Shown: positions 42,500 to 50,549 of the stretch, piece by piece
Numbering within the stretch: the stretch's first letter is position 1
Layout: every line of letters starts with the position of its first letter
From: Clostridiales bacterium
GTDB lineage: Bacteria; Bacillota; Clostridia; Oscillospirales; CAG-272
Length of the DNA stretch: 53,970 nucleotides
Assembly: GCA_012727435.1 (NCBI GenBank)
Contig: JAAYHB010000009.1
Coordinates: forward strand, 1 to 53,970
Direction: 5' to 3'
Made by a program: the position numbers and the translations under genes
Notes under the pieces: generated by a model
What the model saw: the letters and a program-made list of their open reading frames with translations, nothing else
Told to the model about the DNA's origin: nothing
Databases searched by the model: none

Positions 42500-43306
42500 T
42501 CAGTTAATCATCTCCGACCGGAGAAAGTCAAGAATCTTTTTTTCCTCGCGCGATACCTTGACCTGACTGAGCCCGAGGCAGTCGGCGGTCTGCTGCTGGG
42601 TCAGGTTGCGGTAGTAGCGGAGCAGGACTATCCTGCGCCAGAGCGGCTGCATTTTCGATATCGACTGCGAGAGCGCGATGTTGTCGGACAACCGCTCGAT
42701 GTCGTTTTCATCGTCGGCGATTGTGTTTTCGAGTAGTACACCATCGTCGCCGAAGACCGAATCCGAAAGCGAGGATACCGGCGTCATCGCGTCAAGGGCG
42801 ACCGCCGCGTCTTCGGGGCTGACCCCGCAGGCCGACGCCAACTCGCTGATATGCGGCTCCCTTCCCTCGTCGGATAAAATCCGGCTACGCTCGCGCATGA
42901 GCGTCATGCCCAACTTTTTATAGCTCCTGCTGACCTTGATTATGCCGGCGTCGCGCAGGTGCCGGCGAATCTCGCCGATTATCAGCGGCACCGCGTAGGT
43001 TGAAAAAGCGGTCCCCCGCGAGGTGTCAAACGAATTTACGGCCTTGATCATCCCGATCATCCCGATCTGGATCAGGTCCTCGATCTCGGTTCCCCGGTCG
43101 CGGAATCTAATCGCAATGCTCCGCACAAGCCCGCCGTTAAGCTCCACAAGCTTTGCGGCGGCCTGTTCGTCTCCCTTCTGCGCACGTTCAATCAGCTCGC
43201 GGTTCTGCGCGTATACATCCTGTTCTTTAGCCATTTCCGCCTCCGGCATATGTTTGTTTTCTGATATGTAATTCTCATCTGCCGGGGCATGCACCTCTTT
43301 AATCAT
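42500..43306 (-). CDS. sigF: RNA polymerase sporulation sigma factor sigma F
   Basis: The forespore-specific sigma factor, 268 residues. Region 2 is 'NGGLVRSIAIRF...EDLIQIGMIGMIKAVNSFD...FSTYAVPLIIGEIRRHLRD', region 3 is 'VSRSYKKLG', and region 4 is 'LTQQQTADCLGLSQVKVSREEKKIL'. It is the third gene of the spoIIA operon, 23 nt after spoIIAB. The first ~25 residues are not conserved and a later Met may be the true start. sigma G is a close paralogue; the operon context decides for sigma F. Confidence 0.95.
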   Translation of the reverse strand: MIKEVHAPADENYISENKHMPEAEMAKEQDVYAQNRELIERAQKGDEQAAAKLVELNGGLVRSIAIRFRDRGTEIEDLIQIGMIGMIKAVNSFDTSRGTAFSTYAVPLIIGEIRRHLRDAGIIKVSRSYKKLGMTLMRERSRILSDEGREPHISELASACGVSPEDAAVALDAMTPVSSLSDSVFGDDGVLLENTIADDENDIERLSDNIALSQSISKMQPLWRRIVLLRYYRNLTQQQTADCLGLSQVKVSREEKKILDFLRSEMIN

Positions 43307-43329
43307 GACTGACCTGCTTACCGGTATGT

Positions 43330-43794
43330 TTATTTATTCTCTCCCCTGCCGGCAAAGCGCTTGAACATGATGACAACCGTCCCCTTGCCGGGCTTGGACC
43401 TCACGCGCAGAATATCCATGAAATTTTCCATTACAGTAAACCCCATGCCGCTCCGCTCGCCCGAGGGGTCGGTGGTAAACAGAGGTTGCCGGGCCGCCTT
43501 GACGTCGGCTATGCCGCAGCCGCGGTCGCGCACTTCAATTCGCACTCCGTTTCCTTCAAGTATTTTTACGGTTATGTAAATCGAGCCGACACTATCCCGG
43601 TATGCATGGACGATACAGTTTGTGACCGCTTCGGATACCGCGCACTTGACATCGGCCAGCTCCGATGCCGCCGGGTCAAGCTGCGCGCAGAAGGCCGCGA
43701 CAACCGCACGCGCCACCCCTTCGTTGACCGAGTAGGACGGCAGCGTCAGCTTCATTTCGTTTCTGACAACCGACGAAAAGCCCTTGTTCCTCAT
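43330..43794 (-). CDS. spoIIAB: Anti-sigma F factor and serine kinase SpoIIAB
   Basis: 154 residues with a GHKL ATP-binding fold: 'SEAVTNCIVHAYRD' (N box), 'VRDRGCGIADV' (G1) and 'SGMGFTVMENFMD' (G2). It holds sigma F inactive and phosphorylates SpoIIAA. The ATG overlaps the spoIIAA stop by 4 nt. A ~12-residue N-terminal extension precedes the usual start MKLTLPSYSVNE; that internal Met (residue 14) is an alternative start. Confidence 0.95.
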   Translation of the reverse strand: MRNKGFSSVVRNEMKLTLPSYSVNEGVARAVVAAFCAQLDPAASELADVKCAVSEAVTNCIVHAYRDSVGSIYITVKILEGNGVRIEVRDRGCGIADVKAARQPLFTTDPSGERSGMGFTVMENFMDILRVRSKPGKGTVVIMFKRFAGRGENK

Positions 43795-44135
43795 TTCTTC
43801 TTTGCCCCCTTGGTTTTTTCTATGGCAATTATCCTCTTTATACCCGCAAGATTCAGTATTTTCATTATCGGCTCGGCCGGGTCGAGTATCGCCATGCTGC
43901 CGCCGAACTCGCGCACAAGCGAGTACCGGCCCATAATCAGACCGAGACCCGAGCTGTCCATGAATCCCACACCCGACAAATCGAGCAGCAGCCGCTGCGG
44001 CCGTTTCTCATAAATCAGCGTGTCTATGTCGCCGCGCAGCATGGCGGCGCTGTGGTGGTCAATCTCGCCCCGGAGCCGCACATAAAGCTCGCCTTCATTG
44101 TACTCATGCTCAAACCCGCAGTTGCTATTCATCAT
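43791..44135 (-). CDS. spoIIAA: Anti-sigma F factor antagonist SpoIIAA
   Basis: 114 residues, STAS fold. The phospho-acceptor serine lies in FMDSSGLG (Ser61, first of the pair). When unphosphorylated it displaces sigma F from SpoIIAB. It is the first gene of the spoIIA operon, with GGGATG upstream and two adjacent ATG codons as possible starts. A sigma H-like promoter lies about 60 nt upstream. Confidence 0.95.
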   Translation of the reverse strand: MMNSNCGFEHEYNEGELYVRLRGEIDHHSAAMLRGDIDTLIYEKRPQRLLLDLSGVGFMDSSGLGLIMGRYSLVREFGGSMAILDPAEPIMKILNLAGIKRIIAIEKTKGAKKK

Positions 44136-44197
44136 TTTTACATCCCTGCCCTCGTTCCACGTAATATGTAGCTTCCTTCTACTGCTCTATTACATTA

Positions 44198-44226
44198 AAC
44201 ATCGATGTATTGTGGGCTTATCCTCT
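44198..44226 (-). promoter_or_regulatory. Candidate sigma H promoter of the spoIIA operon
   Basis: The minus strand has AGAGGATAA (44218-44226), a full match to the sigma H -35 consensus RnAGGAwWW. Eleven bp later comes ATCGATGTT (44198-44206), which matches RnnGAATwW at all but two positions. spoIIA is known to be sigma H- and Spo0A-dependent in B. subtilis; that it is so here is inference. Confidence 0.5.
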
Positions 44227-44314
44227 CCGCAATACCCCGCTCCGGACAACCCTTTTTCAGGCTTGATTCTAACATATACTTTATGCAAATAATGTCACAA
44301 TATGTATCCCTATA

Positions 44315-44396
44315 AAAAAACGGGTGGTCGCTACCACCGTTTAAAATGGGCGCGCACAGGAACGCGCGGGCGATCACAGATCACCCCTACCTATGC
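44315..44396 (-). repeat. Cluster of three intergenic hairpins
   Basis: Successive dyads are ACGGTGGTAGCGACCACCCGT-like (arms 44319-44327, 44332-44341), GCGCG/CGCGC (about 44350-44367) and GGGCGATCACAGATCACCC (44368-44386), the last followed by CCTAC. This arrangement is typical of dispersed GGGCG...CCCCTAC repeats in intergenic DNA. The first hairpin has T7 after it on the minus strand and may act as a second terminator. It lies between EF-G-like and spoIIAA. Confidence 0.5.
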
Positions 44397-44403
44397 CCGT
44401 TAA

Positions 44404-44445
44404 CCGAAAAAAAGAACAGCCGCAAATCAGGTTGATTTGCGGCTG
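44404..44445 (-). terminator. Terminator after the EF-G-like gene
   Basis: The perfect stem CAGCCGCAAATCA/TGATTTGCGGCTG (arms 44417-44429, 44433-44445) is followed on the minus strand by TTCTTTTTTT. It lies 17 nt after the stop. Confidence 0.92.
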
Positions 44446-44461
44446 CACCTTACTCTTTACA

Positions 44462-46519
44462 TCAGGCTTCCTGGGACTTCTTATAATCCTCAACAATTTT
44501 GGCTGCAATGTTGCCCGGCACGACATCATATCCGGTCACGGCATACTCCATCGAGCCCAGGCCCTTCGACATGGCACGCAGGGCTATCGGGTAGTCGAGT
44601 ATCTCAGACTTCGGAACCAGAATCTTGATTGTCGTGTAGCCCGGCTTACCTTCTGTCGGGTGCATCCCCATGACGCTGCCCCGCCGCTTGTTGATGTCTC
44701 CTATAATGTCACCGACCAGCGAGTCGGGCACGGTCACCGTCAGGTCGCCGACCGGCTCAAGCAGTACCGGCGCGGCCTGCTCAAGGCACTTCTTGAAAGC
44801 TATCTGGGCTGCCATTCTGAAGGATATTTCATCCGAGTCAACCGGGTGGTAAGAACCGTCGTAAAGGTCTGCGGCAAGATGCACAACCGGGAAGCCGGCT
44901 ATGCCCTTCTGCATGGCGTCAAGCAATCCTTTTTCGACCGCGGGGTTGAAGTTCTTGGGAACCGTGCCGCCCACGACCGAGACCGTAAAGGTCAGACCCT
45001 CGGCCTCGCCGGGCGCAAAGCGGATCTTGACGTGGCCGTACTGCCCCGCGCCGCCGTTCTGTTTCTTATGCTTGCCCTCGACGTCGACCGCCTTGGTAAT
45101 CTTCTCGCGGTAGGGAATCTTCGGGGTCTCAAGCTTGACATTGACGCCAAAACGTGCTTTCATTTTGGACGCAAGCACCGCAAGCTGCATATCGCCGATT
45201 CCAGAGATGGTCATCTGCTTGGTTTCGGCATTGTTTTCAAACTTGAGGGTCTGGTCCTCCTCAAGCATCTTGGCTATCGACTGCGAAATCTTGCCCTCGT
45301 CACCCTTTGCGGCCGGCAGGATAGCCTGCGTCAGATACGGGGTGGGATATACGACCGGTGAATAGCTTACCGGCTCGGCGCTGCAGAGCGTGTCGTTCGT
45401 GTTGGTGTTGGTGAGCTTTGCGGTCATGCCGATATCGCCGCAGGCCAGCTCGTCAACCTCGGTTTGGATTTTACCGCGAACGGTGTAAATATGCGCCATC
45501 TTTTCGTTGACACCGGTGTTCCCGTTTTTGAGCACTGCATCGCGCTTGAGCGAGCCGTTCATGACCTTGAAGAAGGACATTTTGCCGACAAACGGGTCTG
45601 ATACCGTTTTGAAAACAAATATATTTGTCGGACCGTCGGGCTTAATTTCGACAGTGCCGCCGTCGGCAAGCCTCTCCCCCGATTTATCGGTATAACTCGG
45701 GAAAGTGTCGCGCACGCTCTCGAGCAGGTCGGCAATACCCCAGAGCAGGGTAGCCGAGCCGCAGTAAACCGGCACAATATCGCCGCCGGCAATACCCTGC
45801 CGCAGCGCCTGGGCCGCTTCCTCGCGCGATACCTCCTCCTCCATCAGCACCTTTTCCATGATTTCCTCGCTCACCATGGAAATTGCGTCGTTGAAGGCCT
45901 CCTTATATTCTTCGGCAATCGACTCAAGCCTGCCCTCGACCGGCACCTCGCTCCGCTTGCCCTTGGCGTCGTATTTGTAAGCCTTCATATCGGTAAGGTT
46001 GATAATAGTTAAGTTGTTTCCTTCCTTGCAGGGGACTGTCACCGGGCAGATGGCGGTGCCGAACTTTTCCTTGAGCTCTTTGAAAACACGGTCATAATTT
46101 GCTTCGTTGTCATCGCATTTGTTGACAAAGATGGCGCGCGGCAATTTTGCGTCGGCCGCAAATCCCCACGCGAGTTCGGTGCCGACCTCAATGCCGGCCT
46201 TGGCATCGACAGTAATAACGGCACACTCGGCTACCCGGAGAGCCTGAAGGACCTCTCCGACAAAATCAAGATAGCCGGGAGTGTCGAGTACGTTTATCTT
46301 TGTACCCTCCCACATCACGGGGGCGATAGACGTTGAAAGCGAAAAGCCTCTCTTTATCTCCTCGGCATCATAGTCGCACACCGTATTCCCGTCGGTAATT
46401 TTCCCGAGGCGGTCGATTGCTCCGCTGATGTAGAGCATCGCCTCGGCGATTGAAGTCTTGCCGCTTCCGCTGTGTCCCAGAAGCGCTATGTTTCTGATAT
46501 CTGTTTGTGTTCTTGCCAT
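44462..46519 (-). CDS. EF-G-like translational GTPase (EF-G2 type)
   Basis: 685 residues with all five EF-G domains. G1 is GHSGSGKT (15-22) and NKCD (133-136) is present. Two positions differ from classical EF-G: switch II reads DTPGY (79-83), with Tyr replacing the catalytic His of DTPGH, and the switch I region reads RGFSLST instead of RGITI. Both fit the EF-G2/FusA2 subgroup rather than the housekeeping translocase, so GTP hydrolysis may be slow and the role specialised. ATG 46519 has AAGGAGG upstream; a frame to 46561 adds 14 residues without a site. No S12, S7 or EF-Tu gene adjoins it. Confidence 0.92.
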   Translation of the reverse strand: MARTQTDIRNIALLGHSGSGKTSIAEAMLYISGAIDRLGKITDGNTVCDYDAEEIKRGFSLSTSIAPVMWEGTKINVLDTPGYLDFVGEVLQALRVAECAVITVDAKAGIEVGTELAWGFAADAKLPRAIFVNKCDDNEANYDRVFKELKEKFGTAICPVTVPCKEGNNLTIINLTDMKAYKYDAKGKRSEVPVEGRLESIAEEYKEAFNDAISMVSEEIMEKVLMEEEVSREEAAQALRQGIAGGDIVPVYCGSATLLWGIADLLESVRDTFPSYTDKSGERLADGGTVEIKPDGPTNIFVFKTVSDPFVGKMSFFKVMNGSLKRDAVLKNGNTGVNEKMAHIYTVRGKIQTEVDELACGDIGMTAKLTNTNTNDTLCSAEPVSYSPVVYPTPYLTQAILPAAKGDEGKISQSIAKMLEEDQTLKFENNAETKQMTISGIGDMQLAVLASKMKARFGVNVKLETPKIPYREKITKAVDVEGKHKKQNGGAGQYGHVKIRFAPGEAEGLTFTVSVVGGTVPKNFNPAVEKGLLDAMQKGIAGFPVVHLAADLYDGSYHPVDSDEISFRMAAQIAFKKCLEQAAPVLLEPVGDLTVTVPDSLVGDIIGDINKRRGSVMGMHPTEGKPGYTTIKILVPKSEILDYPIALRAMSKGLGSMEYAVTGYDVVPGNIAAKIVEDYKKSQEA

Positions 46520-46622
46520 TGGGTTCCTCCTTACGCCGTGCTGCAAGCCCGCTTGCGGCATTTTTTATTTCTTTTGTAAATTAATGACAATATTTTGCGG
46601 CCATGACATATTTATTTATTAT

Positions 46623-46651
46623 ATTATACAATGTAAAAAACAAATTTGCAA
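46623..46651 (-). promoter_or_regulatory. Promoter of the EF-G-like gene
   Basis: The minus strand reads TTGCAA (46646-46651), 17 bp, TATAAT (46623-46628). It makes the gene a separate unit from tatD upstream. Confidence 0.75.
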
Positions 46652-46708
46652 GTACCCGGTAATATTTTTGAGATAATTGTTCAATATGCCACAGGTCTTT
46701 TTGTGAAA

Positions 46709-47542
46709 TTATACAATACTGATCCTGAAAAGGCGGGCGGCGTTCTCGGTAGTCATTTGTATTGCCCCCTCGGTCCCGAGCCCGGTCAGCCGGCCCAACG
46801 CTTCGGCGGTGTGAATCATAAGGCCTGAATGGTTCAACCTGCCGCGATGTGGATGGGGCGCGAGATAGGGGCAGTCTGTCTCAAGAAGTATCCTGTCATG
46901 CGGTAGCTTTGCGGCCACCTCGGGCGCCCTGCGCGCGTTTTTGAAGGTCAGAACTCCGGAGAACGAGATGTACCACCCCAGCCTCACCAGCTCGTCCGCC
47001 ATCTCGGGGCTGCCGCTGAAGCTGTGAAATACCCCCCTCACGGAAGGGTACCGGCGCACCACCTCGAGGCAATCACCGTGGGCATCGCGGTCGTGTACCT
47101 GCACCGGCAGGCTATATTCCGAGGCAAGCTCCATCTGGGCCTCAAAGTATGAGAGCTGCTGCTCCCTGCCGTCAGGGTTCCAATAATAATCGAGTCCGAT
47201 CTCTCCGATTGAGACAATTTTATGCTCTCGAGCGCGGTCCAGCAGCCGGCGGAGCTTTTCAATCTCGGTTTCAAGTGACATTTCGTTATTCAGATCGGTC
47301 GGGTGAATTCCCACCGCGGCGTACATTCCGGGGTAGAGGCCTGCCTGCGCGATGACCTCCGCCGCGTTGTCGAGATTGGTTGCGATATTTATTACCCAGC
47401 CGACCGGGTGCGGCAATATCTCGGAGAGCAGAGCATCGGCGCCGCCGGGGTATTCGGCGGCAAAACGCGGGTCGGTATAGTGGGCGTGGACATCAAAAAG
47501 CCTCGCAGCGCCCCTATATTCCACCTTTTCATTTTCCATCAT
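46709..47542 (-). CDS. tatD: TatD family metal-dependent hydrolase
   Basis: 277 residues, a TIM-barrel amidohydrolase-like DNase. It has HxH in DVHAHYTD (His19, His21), 'GIHPTD', 'IGEIGLDYYW' (metal Glu), 'VQVHDRDAH', 'FHSFSG' and 'LETDCPYLAP'. Residues 1-13 precede the usual start of the fold. It lies downstream of metG, the most common neighbour of tatD in Firmicutes, with a dispersed repeat in the 136-nt spacer. Confidence 0.94.
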   Translation of the reverse strand: MMENEKVEYRGAARLFDVHAHYTDPRFAAEYPGGADALLSEILPHPVGWVINIATNLDNAAEVIAQAGLYPGMYAAVGIHPTDLNNEMSLETEIEKLRRLLDRAREHKIVSIGEIGLDYYWNPDGREQQLSYFEAQMELASEYSLPVQVHDRDAHGDCLEVVRRYPSVRGVFHSFSGSPEMADELVRLGWYISFSGVLTFKNARRAPEVAAKLPHDRILLETDCPYLAPHPHRGRLNHSGLMIHTAEALGRLTGLGTEGAIQMTTENAARLFRISIV

Positions 47543-47609
47543 TATTTCTATGCAATCTTCCGGTCGATTATCAAACTTGCCATTATTGCAAACTGCTTAT
47601 ACGTTTTTT

Positions 47610-47673
47610 GAGGATTCTTAAGGAACTTTTTTCAAAAAAAGTTTCTTAAGCGGGGTGCGGGGCGGAGCCCCGC
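47610..47673 (+). repeat. Dispersed hairpin repeat, copy 2 (most complete)
   Basis: Starts GAGGATTCTTAAGGAAC and contains the stem AAGGAACTTTTTT...AAAAAAAGTTTCTT. It ends with a GC hairpin GCGGGG...GGGGCGGAGCCCCGC. Copies or relatives lie at 34718-34766 and, reversed, at 51803-51868. It sits between metG and tatD. Confidence 0.75.
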
Positions 47674-47678
47674 AAACG

Positions 47679-49706
47679 TTACCTTATCCGCTCGCCGGGA
47701 GGAGTGTCGTCCGAGAGGAAGACGACCCGGATAGTCTCCTCGCCCGAGGCGAGTATCATTCCCTGCGACTCGATACCGCATATGGTAGCCGGCTTTAAGT
47801 TGGCGACCAGCACCACATTCCGGCCGATGAGGTCCTCGGGTTTGTAGAACTTAGCGATTCCCGAGACCACCTGCCGCTGCTCATAACCGAGGTCAAGTTC
47901 GAGTTTGAGCAGCTTTTTGGCCTTCGGCACCGGCTCGGCTGAAATCACCTTTGCAGAGCGCAGCTCGACCTTCATAAAGTCTTCAATGCTGATTTGCGCA
48001 CACCCTTCGGGCTTCGTCTGAACAGCCCCGGTTGAGGCAGGCTTTGCAGCCTCGCTTTGGCATGCATCCGCCGCCTTCTGCTTTTCGGCATACAGCTTCT
48101 CAAGGTAGGCTTTCTCGTCGATTCTGGCAAAGAGCACCTTCGACTCGCCGACAACGCTCCCCGGCACCAACCCGCCGAAGTTTGCAAATTTTGAGAAGAG
48201 CAGATACCCGCCGTTCGGATGTCCGGTCTCTCGTGCGGTCTCTTCGAGCGAATCAAGCTCGGCTTTGGCGTTCAGGCCTTTGAGTATTTCTTCGGCGGTT
48301 TGCGGAATGAAGGGCATCAGCAGCACCGCGGCGACCCTGAGTGACTCGAGCAGGTTGTAGAGCACCGTGCCGAGCCGGGCGTGCTTGGACTCGTCCTTGT
48401 AGAGCGTCCAGGGCAGGGTTTCATCGATATACTTGTTTGCGCGGCGCAGGAAGACGAAAATGCTTGAGACCGCATCGGCGATGTGGTAGGTGTCCATGCT
48501 TTTTACCACCGTGGCATATGCGTCGGCGGCAGCGGCTTTCAGTTGGTCGTCGAGCGGCTCGGGGGCAGAAGGCGCCTGCACAACCCCGGCAAAATACTTT
48601 TTCTGCATGTCAAGCGTACGCTTGAAAAGGTTGCCGAGGTTGTTTACCAACTCGGTGTTGTAGCGGTTTATCACCAGCTCGTAGGTGATGCTCCCGTCGG
48701 AGGCATAGGGCGTCTCGGCAAGCGCGTAATAGCGCACACCGTCGACCGTAAAGTCGCGCGCAAGGTCGTCGGCGTATATCACGTTCCCGCGCGATTTTGA
48801 CATCTTGTCCACGCCGAAGTTGGTCCAGGGGCGCCCGAATATCTTCTTGGGCAGCGGCAGCCCCAGCGCCATCAATATCACACTCCAATAAATCGAGTGA
48901 AACCGGACTATATCCTTTCCTATAATGTGAACATCGGCCGGCCAGAATTTCCTGAACAGCTCGGGTTGCTGTTCCTTTGCCGGGTCATAACCCAGCGCGG
49001 TGATATAGTTCGAGAGCGCGTCTATCCAGACGTATATCACATGCCCTTCGTCAAAGTCAACCGGCACTCCCCATTTGAAAGATGTGCGGGACACGCAGAG
49101 GTCCTGCAGCCCGGGGAGCAGGAAGTTGTTCATCATCTCGCGCTTGCGCGACTCGGGCTCGATAAATTCGGGATGCTCGTTGATATACTGAATCAGGCGG
49201 TCGGCGTACTTTGTCAGGCGCAGGAAATACGCCTCCTCCCTGGCCTTCTGCACCGGGCGTCCGCAGTCGGGGCATTTGCCGTCGACAATCTGCGTGTCGG
49301 TGTAAAAGCTCTCGTCGGGCACGCAGTACCAGCCCTCGTACACGCTTTTGTATATATCGCCCTGTTCAAAGAGTTTTCTGAAAATATTCTGCACCGCCCT
49401 CACATGATAGTCATCCGTGGTGCGGATAAACTTGTCGTAGGTGGTGTTCATCAGATCCCAGATGCCGCGCAGTTCGGAAGAAATGCGGTCGGCATATTCC
49501 TTCGGGCTGATACCCGCCCCGGCGGCGCAGTTTTCGATTTTCTGCCCGTGCTCGTCGGTACCTGTACAGAAATACACTTCATATCCCATCGCCCGCTTGT
49601 AGCGCGCAATTGCGTCGGCGGTGATAATCTCGGCGGTGTTGCCGAAATGCGGCTTCTGCGAGGCATACGGAATTGCCGTGGTTATATAAAACTTTTCCTT
49701 TTCCAT
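47679..49706 (-). CDS. metG: Methionine--tRNA ligase
   Basis: 675 residues, class I synthetase. The HIGH motif is PHFGN (His20), followed by 'FCTGTDEHGQKIE'. A zinc-binding insert has CPDCGRP, KMSKS is near 299-303, and an anticodon-binding helical domain follows. The last ~100 residues are a tRNA-binding OB fold (FMKVELRSAKVISAEPVPKAKKLLKLELDLG, read in parts) that dimerises in other MetRS proteins. AAAGGGG precedes the ATG. It is followed by tatD. Confidence 0.96.
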   Translation of the reverse strand: MEKEKFYITTAIPYASQKPHFGNTAEIITADAIARYKRAMGYEVYFCTGTDEHGQKIENCAAGAGISPKEYADRISSELRGIWDLMNTTYDKFIRTTDDYHVRAVQNIFRKLFEQGDIYKSVYEGWYCVPDESFYTDTQIVDGKCPDCGRPVQKAREEAYFLRLTKYADRLIQYINEHPEFIEPESRKREMMNNFLLPGLQDLCVSRTSFKWGVPVDFDEGHVIYVWIDALSNYITALGYDPAKEQQPELFRKFWPADVHIIGKDIVRFHSIYWSVILMALGLPLPKKIFGRPWTNFGVDKMSKSRGNVIYADDLARDFTVDGVRYYALAETPYASDGSITYELVINRYNTELVNNLGNLFKRTLDMQKKYFAGVVQAPSAPEPLDDQLKAAAADAYATVVKSMDTYHIADAVSSIFVFLRRANKYIDETLPWTLYKDESKHARLGTVLYNLLESLRVAAVLLMPFIPQTAEEILKGLNAKAELDSLEETARETGHPNGGYLLFSKFANFGGLVPGSVVGESKVLFARIDEKAYLEKLYAEKQKAADACQSEAAKPASTGAVQTKPEGCAQISIEDFMKVELRSAKVISAEPVPKAKKLLKLELDLGYEQRQVVSGIAKFYKPEDLIGRNVVLVANLKPATICGIESQGMILASGEETIRVVFLSDDTPPGERIR

Positions 49707-49732
49707 TTTTGTTTCCCCTTTATAACATAACC

Positions 49733-50530
49733 TCAGATGTATTTATCTGTCATGCGGTTGCAATAAACCATATACGAAACTGTGTAATACGGCGCCAAGT
49801 GGATAATAAAAATCACACCGAAGCTCACAAGCGAGAGCGCCGCCCAACCCCAAAAACTGAAAATAAACTTTATTATCTCGCACATTCGCCCGCGCGAGGC
49901 CGAATATGAGGCAAAAAGCGCCTGCCGGACAGTCATGTCTTCCCGCATTGCAAGCCCCGGGAAAAAGAACCACCGCAGGGCAAGATAAAGGGCGCCGGCG
50001 CCAAGCGATATCGCCGCTAAAACAACGAAAAACCTGAGTATCGCCCCTCCGAACAGTGCCGCACCCTTGAGATTGTCCAAAAGCGCGGGGGTCGCCCGCC
50101 ATATTCCTGCGATAATCAGGAAAGGCAAAAAGATAATCAGCGAAACCACCCAGGTGCGGGGCAGGCGCCGATAGGGATAAAAAATATCAGTCAGCCCGGC
50201 CCTCTCCCCGCTGCACATTCGGTGCGCCATTCTCAGCGCCCCGAGCGCCGTCGGCAAGACAAAAAGGAATATCAGAATATAATCAATTATTACCGATATG
50301 TCGTAGATATTGTAGTAATACGGGAGATCCCGAAGCCAAGGCAGGGCCGGCATCCAGAGCACCGCGGTGAGCGTGCCTACCGAAACCGACATCATTATAA
50401 ACAGCAAAAAGTCAAGAATCAGGTTCAGACGGTTCCCGCCGCCGTCAAGCAGCTCGCGCGCCTCGGCCTTTGCGGCCTGCGGTGCCGGAGCGGTTGCTGT
50501 ATATGAATATGAAAAACCGTATTGCTCCAT
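49733..50530 (-). CDS. DUF975-like multi-pass membrane protein
   Basis: 265 residues with about five or six hydrophobic segments after a 35-residue cytosolic N-terminus. The C-terminal part, 'VRQALFASYSASRGR...FIFSFWGWAALSLVSFGVIFIIHLAPYYTVSYMVYCNRM' (read in segments), follows the DUF975 pattern of a helix, a Phe-Trp-Gly-Trp-like turn, and a final PYY. The function is unknown. ATG 50530 has GGGGAGGA upstream. It lies 19 nt after nagA. Confidence 0.72.
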   Translation of the reverse strand: MEQYGFSYSYTATAPAPQAAKAEARELLDGGGNRLNLILDFLLFIMMSVSVGTLTAVLWMPALPWLRDLPYYYNIYDISVIIDYILIFLFVLPTALGALRMAHRMCSGERAGLTDIFYPYRRLPRTWVVSLIIFLPFLIIAGIWRATPALLDNLKGAALFGGAILRFFVVLAAISLGAGALYLALRWFFFPGLAMREDMTVRQALFASYSASRGRMCEIIKFIFSFWGWAALSLVSFGVIFIIHLAPYYTVSYMVYCNRMTDKYI

Positions 50531-50549
50531 GACACGTCCTCCCCGGCTC

